Source: an uncultured Caulobacterales bacterium (GTDB taxonomy: Bacteria > Pseudomonadota > Alphaproteobacteria > Caulobacterales > Caulobacteraceae). From it: a stretch of 58,161 bases of DNA. The stretch's first letter is position 1. Every line of letters starts with the position of its first letter. The position numbers and the translations under genes were made by a program. The stretch lies in NCBI GenBank assembly GCA_903840435.1, contig CAIMFV010000008.1, forward strand, positions 1 through 58,161. The letters run 5' to 3'. The notes below the pieces were generated by a model that was given only the letters and a program-made list of their open reading frames with translations, was not told the origin of the DNA and ran no database searches. This document shows positions 1 to 7,763 of the stretch, in pieces.

Positions 1-1
1 A

Positions 2-178
2 GCAGACGGCGCTGGCTTTGTGACCCGTTTTGATGTTTTGCGCGATTTTCTCGACGGTTACAGCGTCCAGCAGGCAGGCGGTCGCGAGCACTTGGAATAT
101 TGGATACCCGCCGAGGACCTTCCGGCGTTTAATGCCGCCATTATCGGCCTCATTTCAGTCGTTGCAGAGTACCGTTGA
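2..178 (+). CDS. C-terminal end of an ADP-ribosylation/crystallin J1-like protein (partial)
   Basis: An open frame enters from the left edge and ends at TGA 176-178, giving the last 58 residues of a protein. The tail contains the pattern HLEYWIPAEDLPAFNAAI, which I recognise from the ends of small (~120 residue) proteins usually annotated ADP-ribosylation/crystallin J1. In that family the segment before it reads G-F-V-T-R-F, also seen here. No function can be assigned from the tail. The start and promoter lie outside the window. It reads toward the tRNA remnants, so it is probably backbone flanking the tRNA site. Confidence 0.6.
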   Translation, partial: ADGAGFVTRFDVLRDFLDGYSVQQAGGREHLEYWIPAEDLPAFNAAIIGLISVVAEYR

Positions 179-240
179 ATTCCTAGCTTTTGTATTTTCA
201 AACCTCGCTGCTATTCTGGTGAATGACGGCGGTGGTGCAG

Positions 241-293
241 GCAGCGGTTCCTTCTTAATCCAAAGGTCGCGGGTTCGAATCCCGCCGAGGCTG
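241..293 (+). pseudogene. 3' part of a tRNA-Arg-like gene (remnant)
   Basis: The 3' half of a tRNA is clear: T-stem GCGGG (269-273), T-loop TTCGAAT (274-280), T-stem CCCGC (281-285) and acceptor strand CGAGGCT (286-292). Upstream, a possible anticodon loop CTTCTTA would give anticodon UCU (Arg), but the stem around it pairs poorly and no D-arm or 5' acceptor strand precedes it. The acceptor strand pairs perfectly (one G-U) with GGCCTCG at 297-303, which lies downstream instead of upstream. It is most likely a decayed tandem copy or an attachment-site remnant. The 3' CCA is not encoded; the text reads G-CAA. Confidence 0.5.
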
Positions 294-296
294 CAA

Positions 297-341
297 GGCC
301 TCGTAGCTCAGCTGGATAGAGCCCTCAACCTTAGGGGATGA
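297..341 (+). pseudogene. 5' part of a tRNA-Arg-like gene (remnant)
   Basis: Acceptor strand GGCCTCG (297-303), T8-A9, and a standard D-arm (GCTCAGCTGGATAGAGC) are intact. The next segment can fold as a weak anticodon arm with loop AACCTTA, which would present CCU (Arg) but lacks the universal U33. After this no T-arm or 3' acceptor strand is found, so the gene is broken. It begins four bases after the 3' remnant at 241-293. tRNA-Arg(CCU) genes are common insertion sites for integrative elements, which fits the accessory character of what follows, although no integrase is visible. Confidence 0.5.
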
Positions 342-463
342 CAGCGGTCTTGAGCCCACCTTCCACCGGCGAAACGCAGGAGCGCGATCTTAAAGGGCAC
401 CCCCAGGCGATTTCGCAGTCTTGGCATGCACGCACAATATTTTCGCACACCGCACGTGCCCCT

Positions 464-2434
464 TCAGCTGGCAGAAAATCCTATGGGATGGAGCGGATCA
501 TGATCATCCCCGGGGAGGTCCCACTTGCGGTTGCGCACATGCGCCATGGATCTGGGAAGGCTGAAGGGCGTGCGCCCTTTGCAGGCGGCGTCGCCGGTCA
601 GCACGTCGAGGATCGCCTCATCGCTGGCGCCAAATTCCAGCACCAGGTCCGTGGCCAGGGCTTCGATTTCCGTCAGCACCGCTGGGCGGTCGAGGTGCGC
701 CACGACGATGATCCGCAGACCGGGTGGCAAGGCTTTCAAAGCCACCAGATCCGGATGATCCGGCTTGAAGTCGAGATCCCCCTCGTGCTGGCGGCTGCCG
801 AAGAAGAAGGTTGGGTGCAGACGCTCGAACGGCGCAGCTAGGCGCACCAACGCCACGCTGGCTTGGGCGGGGTCGGTGGTCACGGCGAGGCCATGCCGGA
901 CGAGGGCTGCATCCGCCATGCCGCGCAGCAGAACCGTGTCATTCCGGCGCAGCGCCGGGCCTGATCCCCACTTCAGACGGACGAGGGACTGCCGTTGCGC
1001 CTGCAGCCCGGCGTCGCGGAACGGTGACGACCCCACCACCTTTGCCGCCAGGTCGGCATCAACGAATGGCTGCTCGAAGAGGCCCAACTGAAACTTCTGC
1101 GTCAGGAGGCGCAAGACCGACTGGTCGATCCGCGCCGGGGAGATGCGCCCTTCCCGCACCGCTTGCATTAGCAGGGTCGGGTCGTTCTCTCCACCGAACT
1201 GGTCCAGCCCAGCATTGACGCCCAGGGCGATGCGCTCGACGGCGGGCAGGTCCTCGACGCCCCAGGACATGGCGATGTCGGCTGGCTGTTGCGGCGGCTG
1301 GCCGGTGCGGCAGGCTGTGTCGCAGGCCTTGGAGATCGCCCAGTCGGACAGGATGACGCCTTCAAATCGGTGAGTTCCGCGCAGCAGGTCCGTCAGGAGG
1401 ACATGGCTGAAGCCAGCGCCGACCTGCTCCACCGGCTGGCCGTTGACCTTCACGCCGCGCAGGATGTTGTAGGTCGGCATGACGCCGGACACCCGGAAGG
1501 CCAGCGCGTCTCGGAAGGCGTCGACATGGGAGTCGAACGCGCCCCCCGGAAAGGCGGAGTAGCGGCCATAGGCATTGTGACCGTCAAAGCCATCCTCCGA
1601 TGCGCCATAGCCGACCCAGTGTTTGACCACGGCCGCGACACCCGATGGCGTCACTCCCGACCGCCCGCCCTGCAGCCCTTCGACATAGGCGCCGACCATG
1701 GCGCGCACACGGGTAGGGTCCTCACCAAAGGTGCCGTCGATCCGTGGCCACATGGGCGAGGTCGCCAGATCGGCCTGGGGCGACAGGGCCATGGTGATGC
1801 CGACCGCACGATATTCCTGCCGCACGATCTCTCCGAAGCGGCGCACCAGACCGACATCGTCGATGGCCGCCAGCCCAAGCGTCTCCGGCCACTGGGAAAA
1901 GCCAACCGCCGCATTGCTCGCTCCCGCCGTCGCCTTGAAATGGTGGCGAGGGTCGGTGCTAATCGTCAGCGGAATACCCAGCCGCCCCCTCGCGGCCATG
2001 GTCTGCAGAGCATTGTTCTGGGTCGCGAAATCGGCGGGAGGCAGGGCCAGTCGGGTAATGCCGCAGGTGACGCCCGCGCCGAGGATCAGACGCTCTGCTG
2101 CCGCAGTGTCATAGACCGGACCATAGCCCAGCATGCCGAACGGCCCGGATGCGGGAAAGGTTCCGTGCAGCATCAGGCCGACCTTCTCCGCCAGGGTCAT
2201 GCGCCCCACGAGGTCTCGGGCGCGCACCTCAACCGGCAGGCGCCAGTCCTCGTAGGGCGAGACCTGTCCGTCATGGTCCAGATCTCGAAACCACTCGCCT
2301 TCGTGCCGGATCATTTCCGGTTGTCCATCGGGACCGGGCGCAATCGCTTGGCCCGCCCGGGCCTGTCTGCTGATCAGAGATGCGGCAAGGCCCGCTATCA
2401 CCAGTGTTCGACGGTCTGGATGGTGTGCACGCAT
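464..2434 (-). CDS. Glycoside hydrolase family 3, exported beta-glycosidase
   Basis: 656 residues. The N-terminus RRTLVIAGLAASLIS looks like a signal peptide. Then comes an EF-hand-like DLDHDGQVSPYEDW loop (residues 51-64), typical of a GH3 subfamily just before the catalytic barrel. The barrel carries KHW (271-273) and the nucleophile motif GVILSDW with Asp364. The C-terminal alpha/beta sandwich follows. GH3 enzymes remove beta-linked glucose or xylose from the non-reducing end; the substrate cannot be told from sequence. It is the last gene of the catabolic operon, 43 bases after the shortened FAD gene, so it may free a phenolic aglycone for the upstream enzymes (inference). Only a weak GAGAG precedes the ATG. 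Confidence 0.85.
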   Translation of the reverse strand: MRAHHPDRRTLVIAGLAASLISRQARAGQAIAPGPDGQPEMIRHEGEWFRDLDHDGQVSPYEDWRLPVEVRARDLVGRMTLAEKVGLMLHGTFPASGPFGMLGYGPVYDTAAAERLILGAGVTCGITRLALPPADFATQNNALQTMAARGRLGIPLTISTDPRHHFKATAGASNAAVGFSQWPETLGLAAIDDVGLVRRFGEIVRQEYRAVGITMALSPQADLATSPMWPRIDGTFGEDPTRVRAMVGAYVEGLQGGRSGVTPSGVAAVVKHWVGYGASEDGFDGHNAYGRYSAFPGGAFDSHVDAFRDALAFRVSGVMPTYNILRGVKVNGQPVEQVGAGFSHVLLTDLLRGTHRFEGVILSDWAISKACDTACRTGQPPQQPADIAMSWGVEDLPAVERIALGVNAGLDQFGGENDPTLLMQAVREGRISPARIDQSVLRLLTQKFQLGLFEQPFVDADLAAKVVGSSPFRDAGLQAQRQSLVRLKWGSGPALRRNDTVLLRGMADAALVRHGLAVTTDPAQASVALVRLAAPFERLHPTFFFGSRQHEGDLDFKPDHPDLVALKALPPGLRIIVVAHLDRPAVLTEIEALATDLVLEFGASDEAILDVLTGDAACKGRTPFSLPRSMAHVRNRKWDLPGDDHDPLHPIGFSAS

Positions 2435-2477
2435 GGCGCTCTCGCTTTGAACGATTCACTCATTACCAAGAACCTGG

Positions 2478-3089
2478 TCAATGATCACGGGACCGAATGA
2501 AAAGGTCTGGATCGGCGCCCGCCCGAATCTGGCGCGCCACCGCGCGGCGATCAATTTGGTAGCTTTCAAGCAGCGTACTGGGATTGGCCCCATCCATCCC
2601 TTCCGCGAGGTGCCCCGCGAGGCAATGCGCGTCTGCGACGCCGAGCGCCAAACCGTCCAGACTTGCGGGTGGCGTTGGGTGGGCGGCGTCACCGGCCAGG
2701 ATCACGCGTCCTCGGCCAAAGGCGACGGCAATCTCGTCTTCCAGGTCGATGTCGAGGAAGTTCCGCACGAGGCTGCCCGCGCCGTCGCAGCCCACCAGAT
2801 ACCCGGCCCGGACCTGTTGCTGCCCCTCCCCTCGCACCTGCATCAGGTGGGCGGTGACCCCGTCGGCGAACCGCTCGAAGCCGAACAGGCGCCAGCCCGG
2901 GCGAAGGCTGACACGGGGCTCCGTGCGGACATCTGCGAGGGTGAAGTGGGCAAGCCCATCCGGCAGGTCCACCGGCATGATCTCGCCGGGGTCCGCCAGG
3001 ATTGAACGGACGCCCTGGCGGGACAGGGCCAAGGCCAGGGTCAGTCCTACCGGCCCGCCGCCAGCGATCAGCACAGGCGTCTCGATCAT
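2478..3089 (-). CDS. Internally shortened FAD-dependent aromatic monooxygenase (probable degenerate gene)
   Basis: 203 residues, compared with about 380-550 for PHBH-fold hydroxylases. All three FAD landmarks survive in one frame: GGGPVG near residues 10-15, the C-D-G of the DG motif (101-103), and GRVILAGDAAH (127-137, GD motif). But DG and GD are only ~30 residues apart, against ~120 in the intact paralogue next door, so the substrate-binding sheet is missing. A second piece is missing after residue 34. The start ATG overlaps the stop of the MhpA-like gene. Either a deletion relic kept in frame or a flavin-binding stub; catalytic activity is doubtful. Confidence 0.7.
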   Translation of the reverse strand: MIETPVLIAGGGPVGLTLALALSRQGVRSILADPGEIMPVDLPDGLAHFTLADVRTEPRVSLRPGWRLFGFERFADGVTAHLMQVRGEGQQQVRAGYLVGCDGAGSLVRNFLDIDLEDEIAVAFGRGRVILAGDAAHPTPPASLDGLALGVADAHCLAGHLAEGMDGANPSTLLESYQIDRRAVARQIRAGADPDLFIRSRDH

Positions 3090-4681
3090 GCGGCGATCTC
3101 GTGAGGCTTAGGACTTAAAAGGGCAGCGCCAAATGCGTCTAGCACAAGCTGCAACGTGCCTAACCTACCGGCATCATAGACGACGCGGTCCGGACGGATG
3201 AGCGCGAAATCCACCCGGGCCTTGCGCAGCCAGCCGCCGATTATGTCCGCTTCATCGCCGATCACGCCGTCCCGCTGTCCGACATCAACGCCGACCACGG
3301 AGAGGTCGAGGCCTGACGCTGCTACGGCGCTTCTCACCTGAGCCAGACGGTCCGCCGAGACGAGGATCACACTGCGGGGGCCCAACGCATCATCCAGCAA
3401 CCTGACGCCTTCTGCGGTTCTGACCCGTGGCTGTGGCATCAGATGTCCGGCCAGTTTCGGCGCGTTGCGGCCGATGAAGCCACATTCGATGGGCCGCTTG
3501 CGATTGGCGAGGTGCGTGAACACCTGGCGCAGCGGCGGGAACAGGCTGGGCAAGGCAAAGGCCAGCAGATTGCGGATCGCTGCCACCGACCGCCGCCGGG
3601 TCTGGATCACATTGCCGAGGAACATGGCCCCCTCGATGATGTGCCGGACATGGGCCAAGCGCTCGTCCTCATAGTGCTGCAGCACGGTCTCGTCGGCCTT
3701 TCCGGCCAGAACCAGGTCGAGCCGCCAGGAGAGGCTCATGGCGTCGCGCACGCCCGAGCACATCCCCTGGCCCAGAAAAGGCGGCATCTGGTGGGCGGCG
3801 TCCCCGGCCAGCAGGATGCGGCCATTGCGCCAAGTCTTCGCCCACAGGGCGTGGAAGTGGTAGTAGGCGATGCGGATGATCTCGACCTGTCCGGGCGGCA
3901 CGAAGGTGCGCAGCAGGCGGCGAACATGGGCCGGGTCCGTGGCCTCCGCCTCCGACTTGCCATCCGTCACCATGAACTGCCACTCATAATAGGGGCCGGT
4001 CATCGGCACGAAGGTGACGGGCTGGGCCGGGTCGCACAGCTGGTAGTGATGGGCTGGCAGGGTCGGATCCTTGGTGCCGGTCAGCGACTTCACATCCACC
4101 ACCACCCATGGCTCGTCGAAATCGGCCGTTTCCAGGGAGAGGCCCGCCTCCCGCCGCACGGTACTGCGGCCGCCATCGCAGCCGATGACGTAGCGGGCGC
4201 GCACTGAGACGGCAGAGCCCGCTGTGTCCAGGATTTCAACTGTCGCGCCAGTAACGTCTTGGCGCACGGACGATACCGTGTATCCGAGCAAGGTCCGGAC
4301 CGTCGAAAACCGTTCCAATCCGGCGCGCAGGTGGCGCTCCAGTGTCGGCTGGTGGAACCACCACGCCCCGGCCCAGCCATAGGGCGCGCCGACAGACCCG
4401 ACCTGTGAGGCGAGGGCTGGGCGACCGCCCGCCTTCAGCAGGAAGGCCATGTCGCGGAACGGCTCGCACACCCGGGCCAGCCCCTCGGCCAGACCCGCAT
4501 GCTGAAAGATGCGCATGATCTCGTCGTCGAAATGCACGGCCTTGGGGGCGTAGTAGATGTCTTCTTCCCGCTCAATGGCGATTACCGACCAGCCATATTG
4601 GCCCAGCAGATTGGCCAATATAGCGCCGGTGGGACCGAGGCCGACAATCGCCACATCACAGGTCATGGCACTGGCTGACAT
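3086..4681 (-). CDS. FAD-dependent 3-(3-hydroxyphenyl)propionate hydroxylase-like monooxygenase
   Basis: 531 residues, full length for the MhpA-type class A flavoprotein hydroxylases, which use NAD(P)H and O2 to put a hydroxyl group ortho to an existing phenol. Visible: dinucleotide fold GLGPTG (14-19), E-R-E at the end of beta-2, DG motif GCDGGRSTVRR (167-177), GD motif AGDAAHQMPPF (292-302) and a C-terminal thioredoxin-like region. GAGAGG precedes the ATG, 17 bases after the DoxX gene. With the ring-cleavage and hydrolase genes upstream it is the natural first step of a meta-cleavage route. The true substrate is unknown; identity with MhpA itself is not claimed. Confidence 0.8.
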   Translation of the reverse strand: MSASAMTCDVAIVGLGPTGAILANLLGQYGWSVIAIEREEDIYYAPKAVHFDDEIMRIFQHAGLAEGLARVCEPFRDMAFLLKAGGRPALASQVGSVGAPYGWAGAWWFHQPTLERHLRAGLERFSTVRTLLGYTVSSVRQDVTGATVEILDTAGSAVSVRARYVIGCDGGRSTVRREAGLSLETADFDEPWVVVDVKSLTGTKDPTLPAHHYQLCDPAQPVTFVPMTGPYYEWQFMVTDGKSEAEATDPAHVRRLLRTFVPPGQVEIIRIAYYHFHALWAKTWRNGRILLAGDAAHQMPPFLGQGMCSGVRDAMSLSWRLDLVLAGKADETVLQHYEDERLAHVRHIIEGAMFLGNVIQTRRRSVAAIRNLLAFALPSLFPPLRQVFTHLANRKRPIECGFIGRNAPKLAGHLMPQPRVRTAEGVRLLDDALGPRSVILVSADRLAQVRSAVAASGLDLSVVGVDVGQRDGVIGDEADIIGGWLRKARVDFALIRPDRVVYDAGRLGTLQLVLDAFGAALLSPKPHEIAA

Positions 4682-4698
4682 CGCGCCGGACCTCTCGC

Positions 4699-5088
4699 CT
4701 AACGACGAAGGGCGGTGGGACGTTCAAGCCATCCGGCGAGGATCACGAGGCCGCCCAACAAAACCACGTGGACTAGGTCCCCATGCAGCACCGTCAACTG
4801 GGCCACGAGTGCCCCCGTGCAGATCCCCACCAGGATCACCGCTCCGACAAATGCGGTGCGGGGCCACAGAAGCAGAAGCGCGCCCGCCCCCTCGACGCCG
4901 CCGGTGACATAGCGGAAGGCCTGACCGAGGCCGATCTCCCCGAACTCCGCCACCATCTTCGGGCTGCCGGACAGCTTCAGCCCCGCTGCCGCGAGAAAGG
5001 CCAGGGCGACGAGCACCTTCACGACCCACAGGCCGGTCCGGCCTAACTGTCCGCCACGCCGTCGGCGGCCACCGATTTCCAAGGTCAT
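4699..5088 (-). CDS. DoxX family membrane protein
   Basis: 129 residues with four hydrophobic stretches and a short positively charged N-terminus, the DoxX layout. Motifs such as KLSGSPKMVAEFGEIGLGQAFRYVTG match the loop between the first and second helices. DoxX proteins are small inner-membrane proteins, often next to oxidoreductases or catabolic genes, with no firm biochemical role. GAGGAG lies about ten bases before the ATG. It sits between the amidohydrolase and FAD-hydroxylase genes in the operon. Confidence 0.8.
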   Translation of the reverse strand: MTLEIGGRRRRGGQLGRTGLWVVKVLVALAFLAAAGLKLSGSPKMVAEFGEIGLGQAFRYVTGGVEGAGALLLLWPRTAFVGAVILVGICTGALVAQLTVLHGDLVHVVLLGGLVILAGWLERPTALRR

Positions 5089-5117
5089 CCGATTATGCTC
5101 CTCAAGCCTTCAAGGGG

Positions 5118-6194
5118 TCAGCGGTTGCGCAGCCAGTCGACCAGGGCGACCGCCCGGCCGGCTATGGCGGTTTTCAAAGCACTGGCGCGGGGTTGCGGCT
5201 TCACCCGCCGGGCCTCGGTCGCCTCGCCCTGGGCCGCAAACTGCGGGAAAAGTTTTAGGGCATGGCCGCGGTCGATACCGTTCAAGGTCTCGCCATCAAA
5301 CAGGGTCAGAGCCTCCAAGTTCTGCACCTCGACCCCGATCAGCGGCGCGGGGGCGAACGGGAAATCGCTGCCGAACAGGATGTGGCTGGGGTCCACCAGC
5401 GCCTTCAGCGCCGCCATGGCGAAGGGCGAGGGCGACAGGGCCGTGTCATAATAGAACCGCCGAGCATAGGTCAGCACGCCCAGCGGCGCCCGCTCGACAA
5501 AGGCCGGAAAATTGTTGGCCAAGGACACCCGCCAAGCGATGTAGGGCAAAAATCCCCCCGCATGGGATAAGATCCAGCGGATGTCGGGATAGCGCTCCAT
5601 GGTCCCGGACAGGATCAGGTTCACCGCCGCACGGGTCGTGTCGCAAAGGAACTCGACGATGAACAGCGGCGTGGCCAGACCGATCTGGTCGGTGGTGGCG
5701 TGCAGGTTCGGGTGGACGAAGACCACCGTCTTACGCCGGTTCAACTCGGCCATCAGTTCGTCAAAGGACGGGTCGCCCAGGAACTTGCCGTCGGTAGACC
5801 CCAGAAGCACGACCCCCTCGGCCTTGAGCACGTCCAGCGCGTAGATCGCCTCGGCGCAGGCCTCCGCCGTGAAGGGCATGGGCAGGACAGCGAAGGAGCC
5901 AAAGCGGGATGGGTGCTGCTGCTTGATCTCCGCCGCGAACTCGTTGCACGCCCGAGCGAGCGAAATCGCATCGGCCTTGGAGTCGAAATAGGTCCCCGGC
6001 GCGGACAAGGAGGTCAGGGCCAGATCGATGCCGTTCAGGTCCATCACGTCCAGGGATTGCTGGACCGTCCATTTCGGCAGGGGCGTGGAGGCAACCTCCG
6101 TCAGTCCCCGGACCTCCATGGCCCGCGTGAAGGCGGGCGGGATCAGATGGTGGTGGACGTCGATCCGTCCGCGAGCGGGAGCCTTGCGCGCCAT
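5118..6194 (-). CDS. Amidohydrolase (ACMSD/decarboxylase-type, amidohydrolase_2)
   Basis: 358 residues. The N-terminal RIDVHHHLIPP (10-20) supplies the H-x-H metal ligands, and ILFGSDFPFAP near the C-terminus supplies the conserved Asp of the TIM-barrel amidohydrolases of the aminocarboxymuconate-semialdehyde decarboxylase / gamma-resorcylate decarboxylase group. These enzymes decarboxylate aromatic acids or hydrolyse ring-cleavage products. The start overlaps the stop of the VOC gene as TGATG, so the two are translationally coupled. Its place just after the ring-cleavage candidate suggests it acts on a carboxylated ring or ring-opened acid. The exact reaction is unknown. Confidence 0.8.
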   Translation of the reverse strand: MARKAPARGRIDVHHHLIPPAFTRAMEVRGLTEVASTPLPKWTVQQSLDVMDLNGIDLALTSLSAPGTYFDSKADAISLARACNEFAAEIKQQHPSRFGSFAVLPMPFTAEACAEAIYALDVLKAEGVVLLGSTDGKFLGDPSFDELMAELNRRKTVVFVHPNLHATTDQIGLATPLFIVEFLCDTTRAAVNLILSGTMERYPDIRWILSHAGGFLPYIAWRVSLANNFPAFVERAPLGVLTYARRFYYDTALSPSPFAMAALKALVDPSHILFGSDFPFAPAPLIGVEVQNLEALTLFDGETLNGIDRGHALKLFPQFAAQGEATEARRVKPQPRASALKTAIAGRAVALVDWLRNR

Positions 6195-6901
6195 CAGACA
6201 GCGACCTTCTTCACGGGGGGCTCGGCTTCCCGCGTCACTTCGGTGAACAGTGCGTCGGGCATCGACAGGATGTTCTGATACATGTCCGGCGGGAAGTGCG
6301 GGTGCGGCTTCGACGGGTCGTAGACGGGCTGTGGCACCGCCCCGCCCTCGCCAGCATAGGCGGCTGGATGCGTGAAGCGCTCAAGGTCCTCAGCTGTGAC
6401 GCCGGTGAATTCCATCACCTCCGGGTCCACCCAGACGTCCGGCGTCAGGGCGGCAGTATAGGTGGAGACCTCCAGCGCCAGATCCTCAGGACCAGCGAAA
6501 TAGATCGACTTGCAAAAGCCGTGGTCCATCGGCCCGACCACGTTGATCCCCCGCGACCGGATGCGATCGCGCATGTTCAGCAGGTCAAGCTCTGAATCCA
6601 CGTTGAGGGCCAGATGCTGCATCGTTCCGGGGGCGGACGAATTTAGCGCCGTGCCGGGATGGGTGACGCCGATGACCCGCGCAATATCCTTGTTGTGCGG
6701 TGTCTGCACGAAAGCCACAGCGCACTTGTCGTTCAGCTTCAGGAAGCCGTGCACGGTCTGCTCCGCGCCATGCATCCAGTAGAGGGCCATAAGCTCCATC
6801 CCCAGCACGTCGCTGAAGAAGGCGATCTGGCTCTTAATGTCCCCGGTAGACAGGGCGAGGTGGTTCAGCGCGTTAGGCTTTATGGACGCAAGCTGGGTCA
6901 T
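6194..6901 (-). CDS. VOC-family extradiol dioxygenase-like protein
   Basis: 235 residues from the ATG at 6901, chosen because CAGGAG lies ~8 bases upstream; a GTG nine bases earlier is part of that ribosome site. Two paired beta-alpha-beta-beta-beta modules are seen, with His14 (NHLALS), His96 (QHLALN) and Glu144 (LALEVS) placed as the 2-His-1-Glu ferrous iron triad of type I extradiol dioxygenases. It is shorter than classic two-domain catechol 2,3-dioxygenases (~290-310). A glyoxalase or isomerase role cannot be excluded, but hydroxylase and hydrolase neighbours favour ring cleavage. Confidence 0.7.
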   Translation of the reverse strand: MTQLASIKPNALNHLALSTGDIKSQIAFFSDVLGMELMALYWMHGAEQTVHGFLKLNDKCAVAFVQTPHNKDIARVIGVTHPGTALNSSAPGTMQHLALNVDSELDLLNMRDRIRSRGINVVGPMDHGFCKSIYFAGPEDLALEVSTYTAALTPDVWVDPEVMEFTGVTAEDLERFTHPAAYAGEGGAVPQPVYDPSKPHPHFPPDMYQNILSMPDALFTEVTREAEPPVKKVAV

Positions 6902-6915
6902 GAAGGTCACTCCTG

Positions 6916-7737
6916 TCAGATATTGGCCAGCACGAAGGCGTGCACGGCGTCGGAGAATTCGGCGGTGTGGAACAGCATCAGCTGGTGGCTGGCCTTCTCG
7001 AAAATCTTGAACTCCACCGGACCGGCGATGGAGTCGGCGGCCATCTTCATGATGAAGGGTGGGAAGGTTGGGTCCTTCTCACCGGCGGCCACCAGGATCG
7101 GCTTGGTGTTCTGTGCGGCCGGCACCTTGGGCTGATGCTGGAAGATCGTGGCCCAGGAGGCCAGGTCGTAGGACCAGGTGTTCCAAGGATCGAGACGCTT
7201 CTGCTCCCCCGCCCCGGCATAGCCATAGTCCTCGTCGAAATTGAACAGGATGCCCACATCCACCCGCGCGGCGCGGCCTAGCTGAGCAATGGCCTCCTTG
7301 AAGCCCTCGGTGCGCCAGGGACCGGCCCGCATCTCGATCACAGCAGCAGAGGGGATAACCGGGGAACCCATCAAGATGGCGCCGGTGATCGCGTCGGAAT
7401 GCAGCGCGGAGAAGGCCGCCGCGACCCCGAGGCTGGAGCCCAGGGTAAAGACCGGCAGGCCGGTGGTCTTCTTCACGTGCTCCGCATAGGTGACGGAGGC
7501 TTCGGTCCACTCCTCGAGCGTCCATTGGCCCCGGGGACGGTTGGTGGTGGACTTGCCGTGACCGGGGGCGGAGTAGGACCAGATGTCCGCCCCGCGCGCC
7601 GCATGATGGGTGCAGAAAACATCATAGATGCCCCCGTGGCTGGCGATGCCGTGGGAGATGACCAGGGCATATTTCGGGTCCTCGCCCCGGTAGCGGACGG
7701 CGTGCAGCTCTTTGACAACATGTTCTTCGCGCAGCAT
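6916..7737 (-). CDS. Alpha/beta hydrolase, candidate ring-cleavage-product hydrolase
   Basis: 273 residues, no signal peptide. Catalytic triad candidates are Ser102 in GSSLG, Asp222 in GEKDPTF and His251 in ASHQLM; the oxyanion region is ISHGIASHG (28-35). This resembles monoacylglycerol-lipase/MhpC-like hydrolases. Given a flavin hydroxylase and an extradiol-type dioxygenase in the same operon, C-C bond hydrolysis of a meta-cleavage product is the likeliest role (inference). An esterase is the alternative. GAGGAG sits ~6 bases before the ATG. Confidence 0.75.
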   Translation of the reverse strand: MLREEHVVKELHAVRYRGEDPKYALVISHGIASHGGIYDVFCTHHAARGADIWSYSAPGHGKSTTNRPRGQWTLEEWTEASVTYAEHVKKTTGLPVFTLGSSLGVAAAFSALHSDAITGAILMGSPVIPSAAVIEMRAGPWRTEGFKEAIAQLGRAARVDVGILFNFDEDYGYAGAGEQKRLDPWNTWSYDLASWATIFQHQPKVPAAQNTKPILVAAGEKDPTFPPFIMKMAADSIAGPVEFKIFEKASHQLMLFHTAEFSDAVHAFVLANI

Positions 7738-7763
7738 GGACAGCTCCTCGGGTCGGGCCCGGC

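Noticed and set aside
338-841. Plus-strand frame over the tRNA remnant and the 3' end of the GH3 gene
   Set aside because: It is antisense to a clear GH3 gene and shows no protein-like features.
1289-2500. Long plus-strand frame (403 codons) antisense to the GH3 gene
   Set aside because: High-GC shadow; Arg/His/Gln-rich with no motif, while the minus strand encodes a complete GH3 enzyme.
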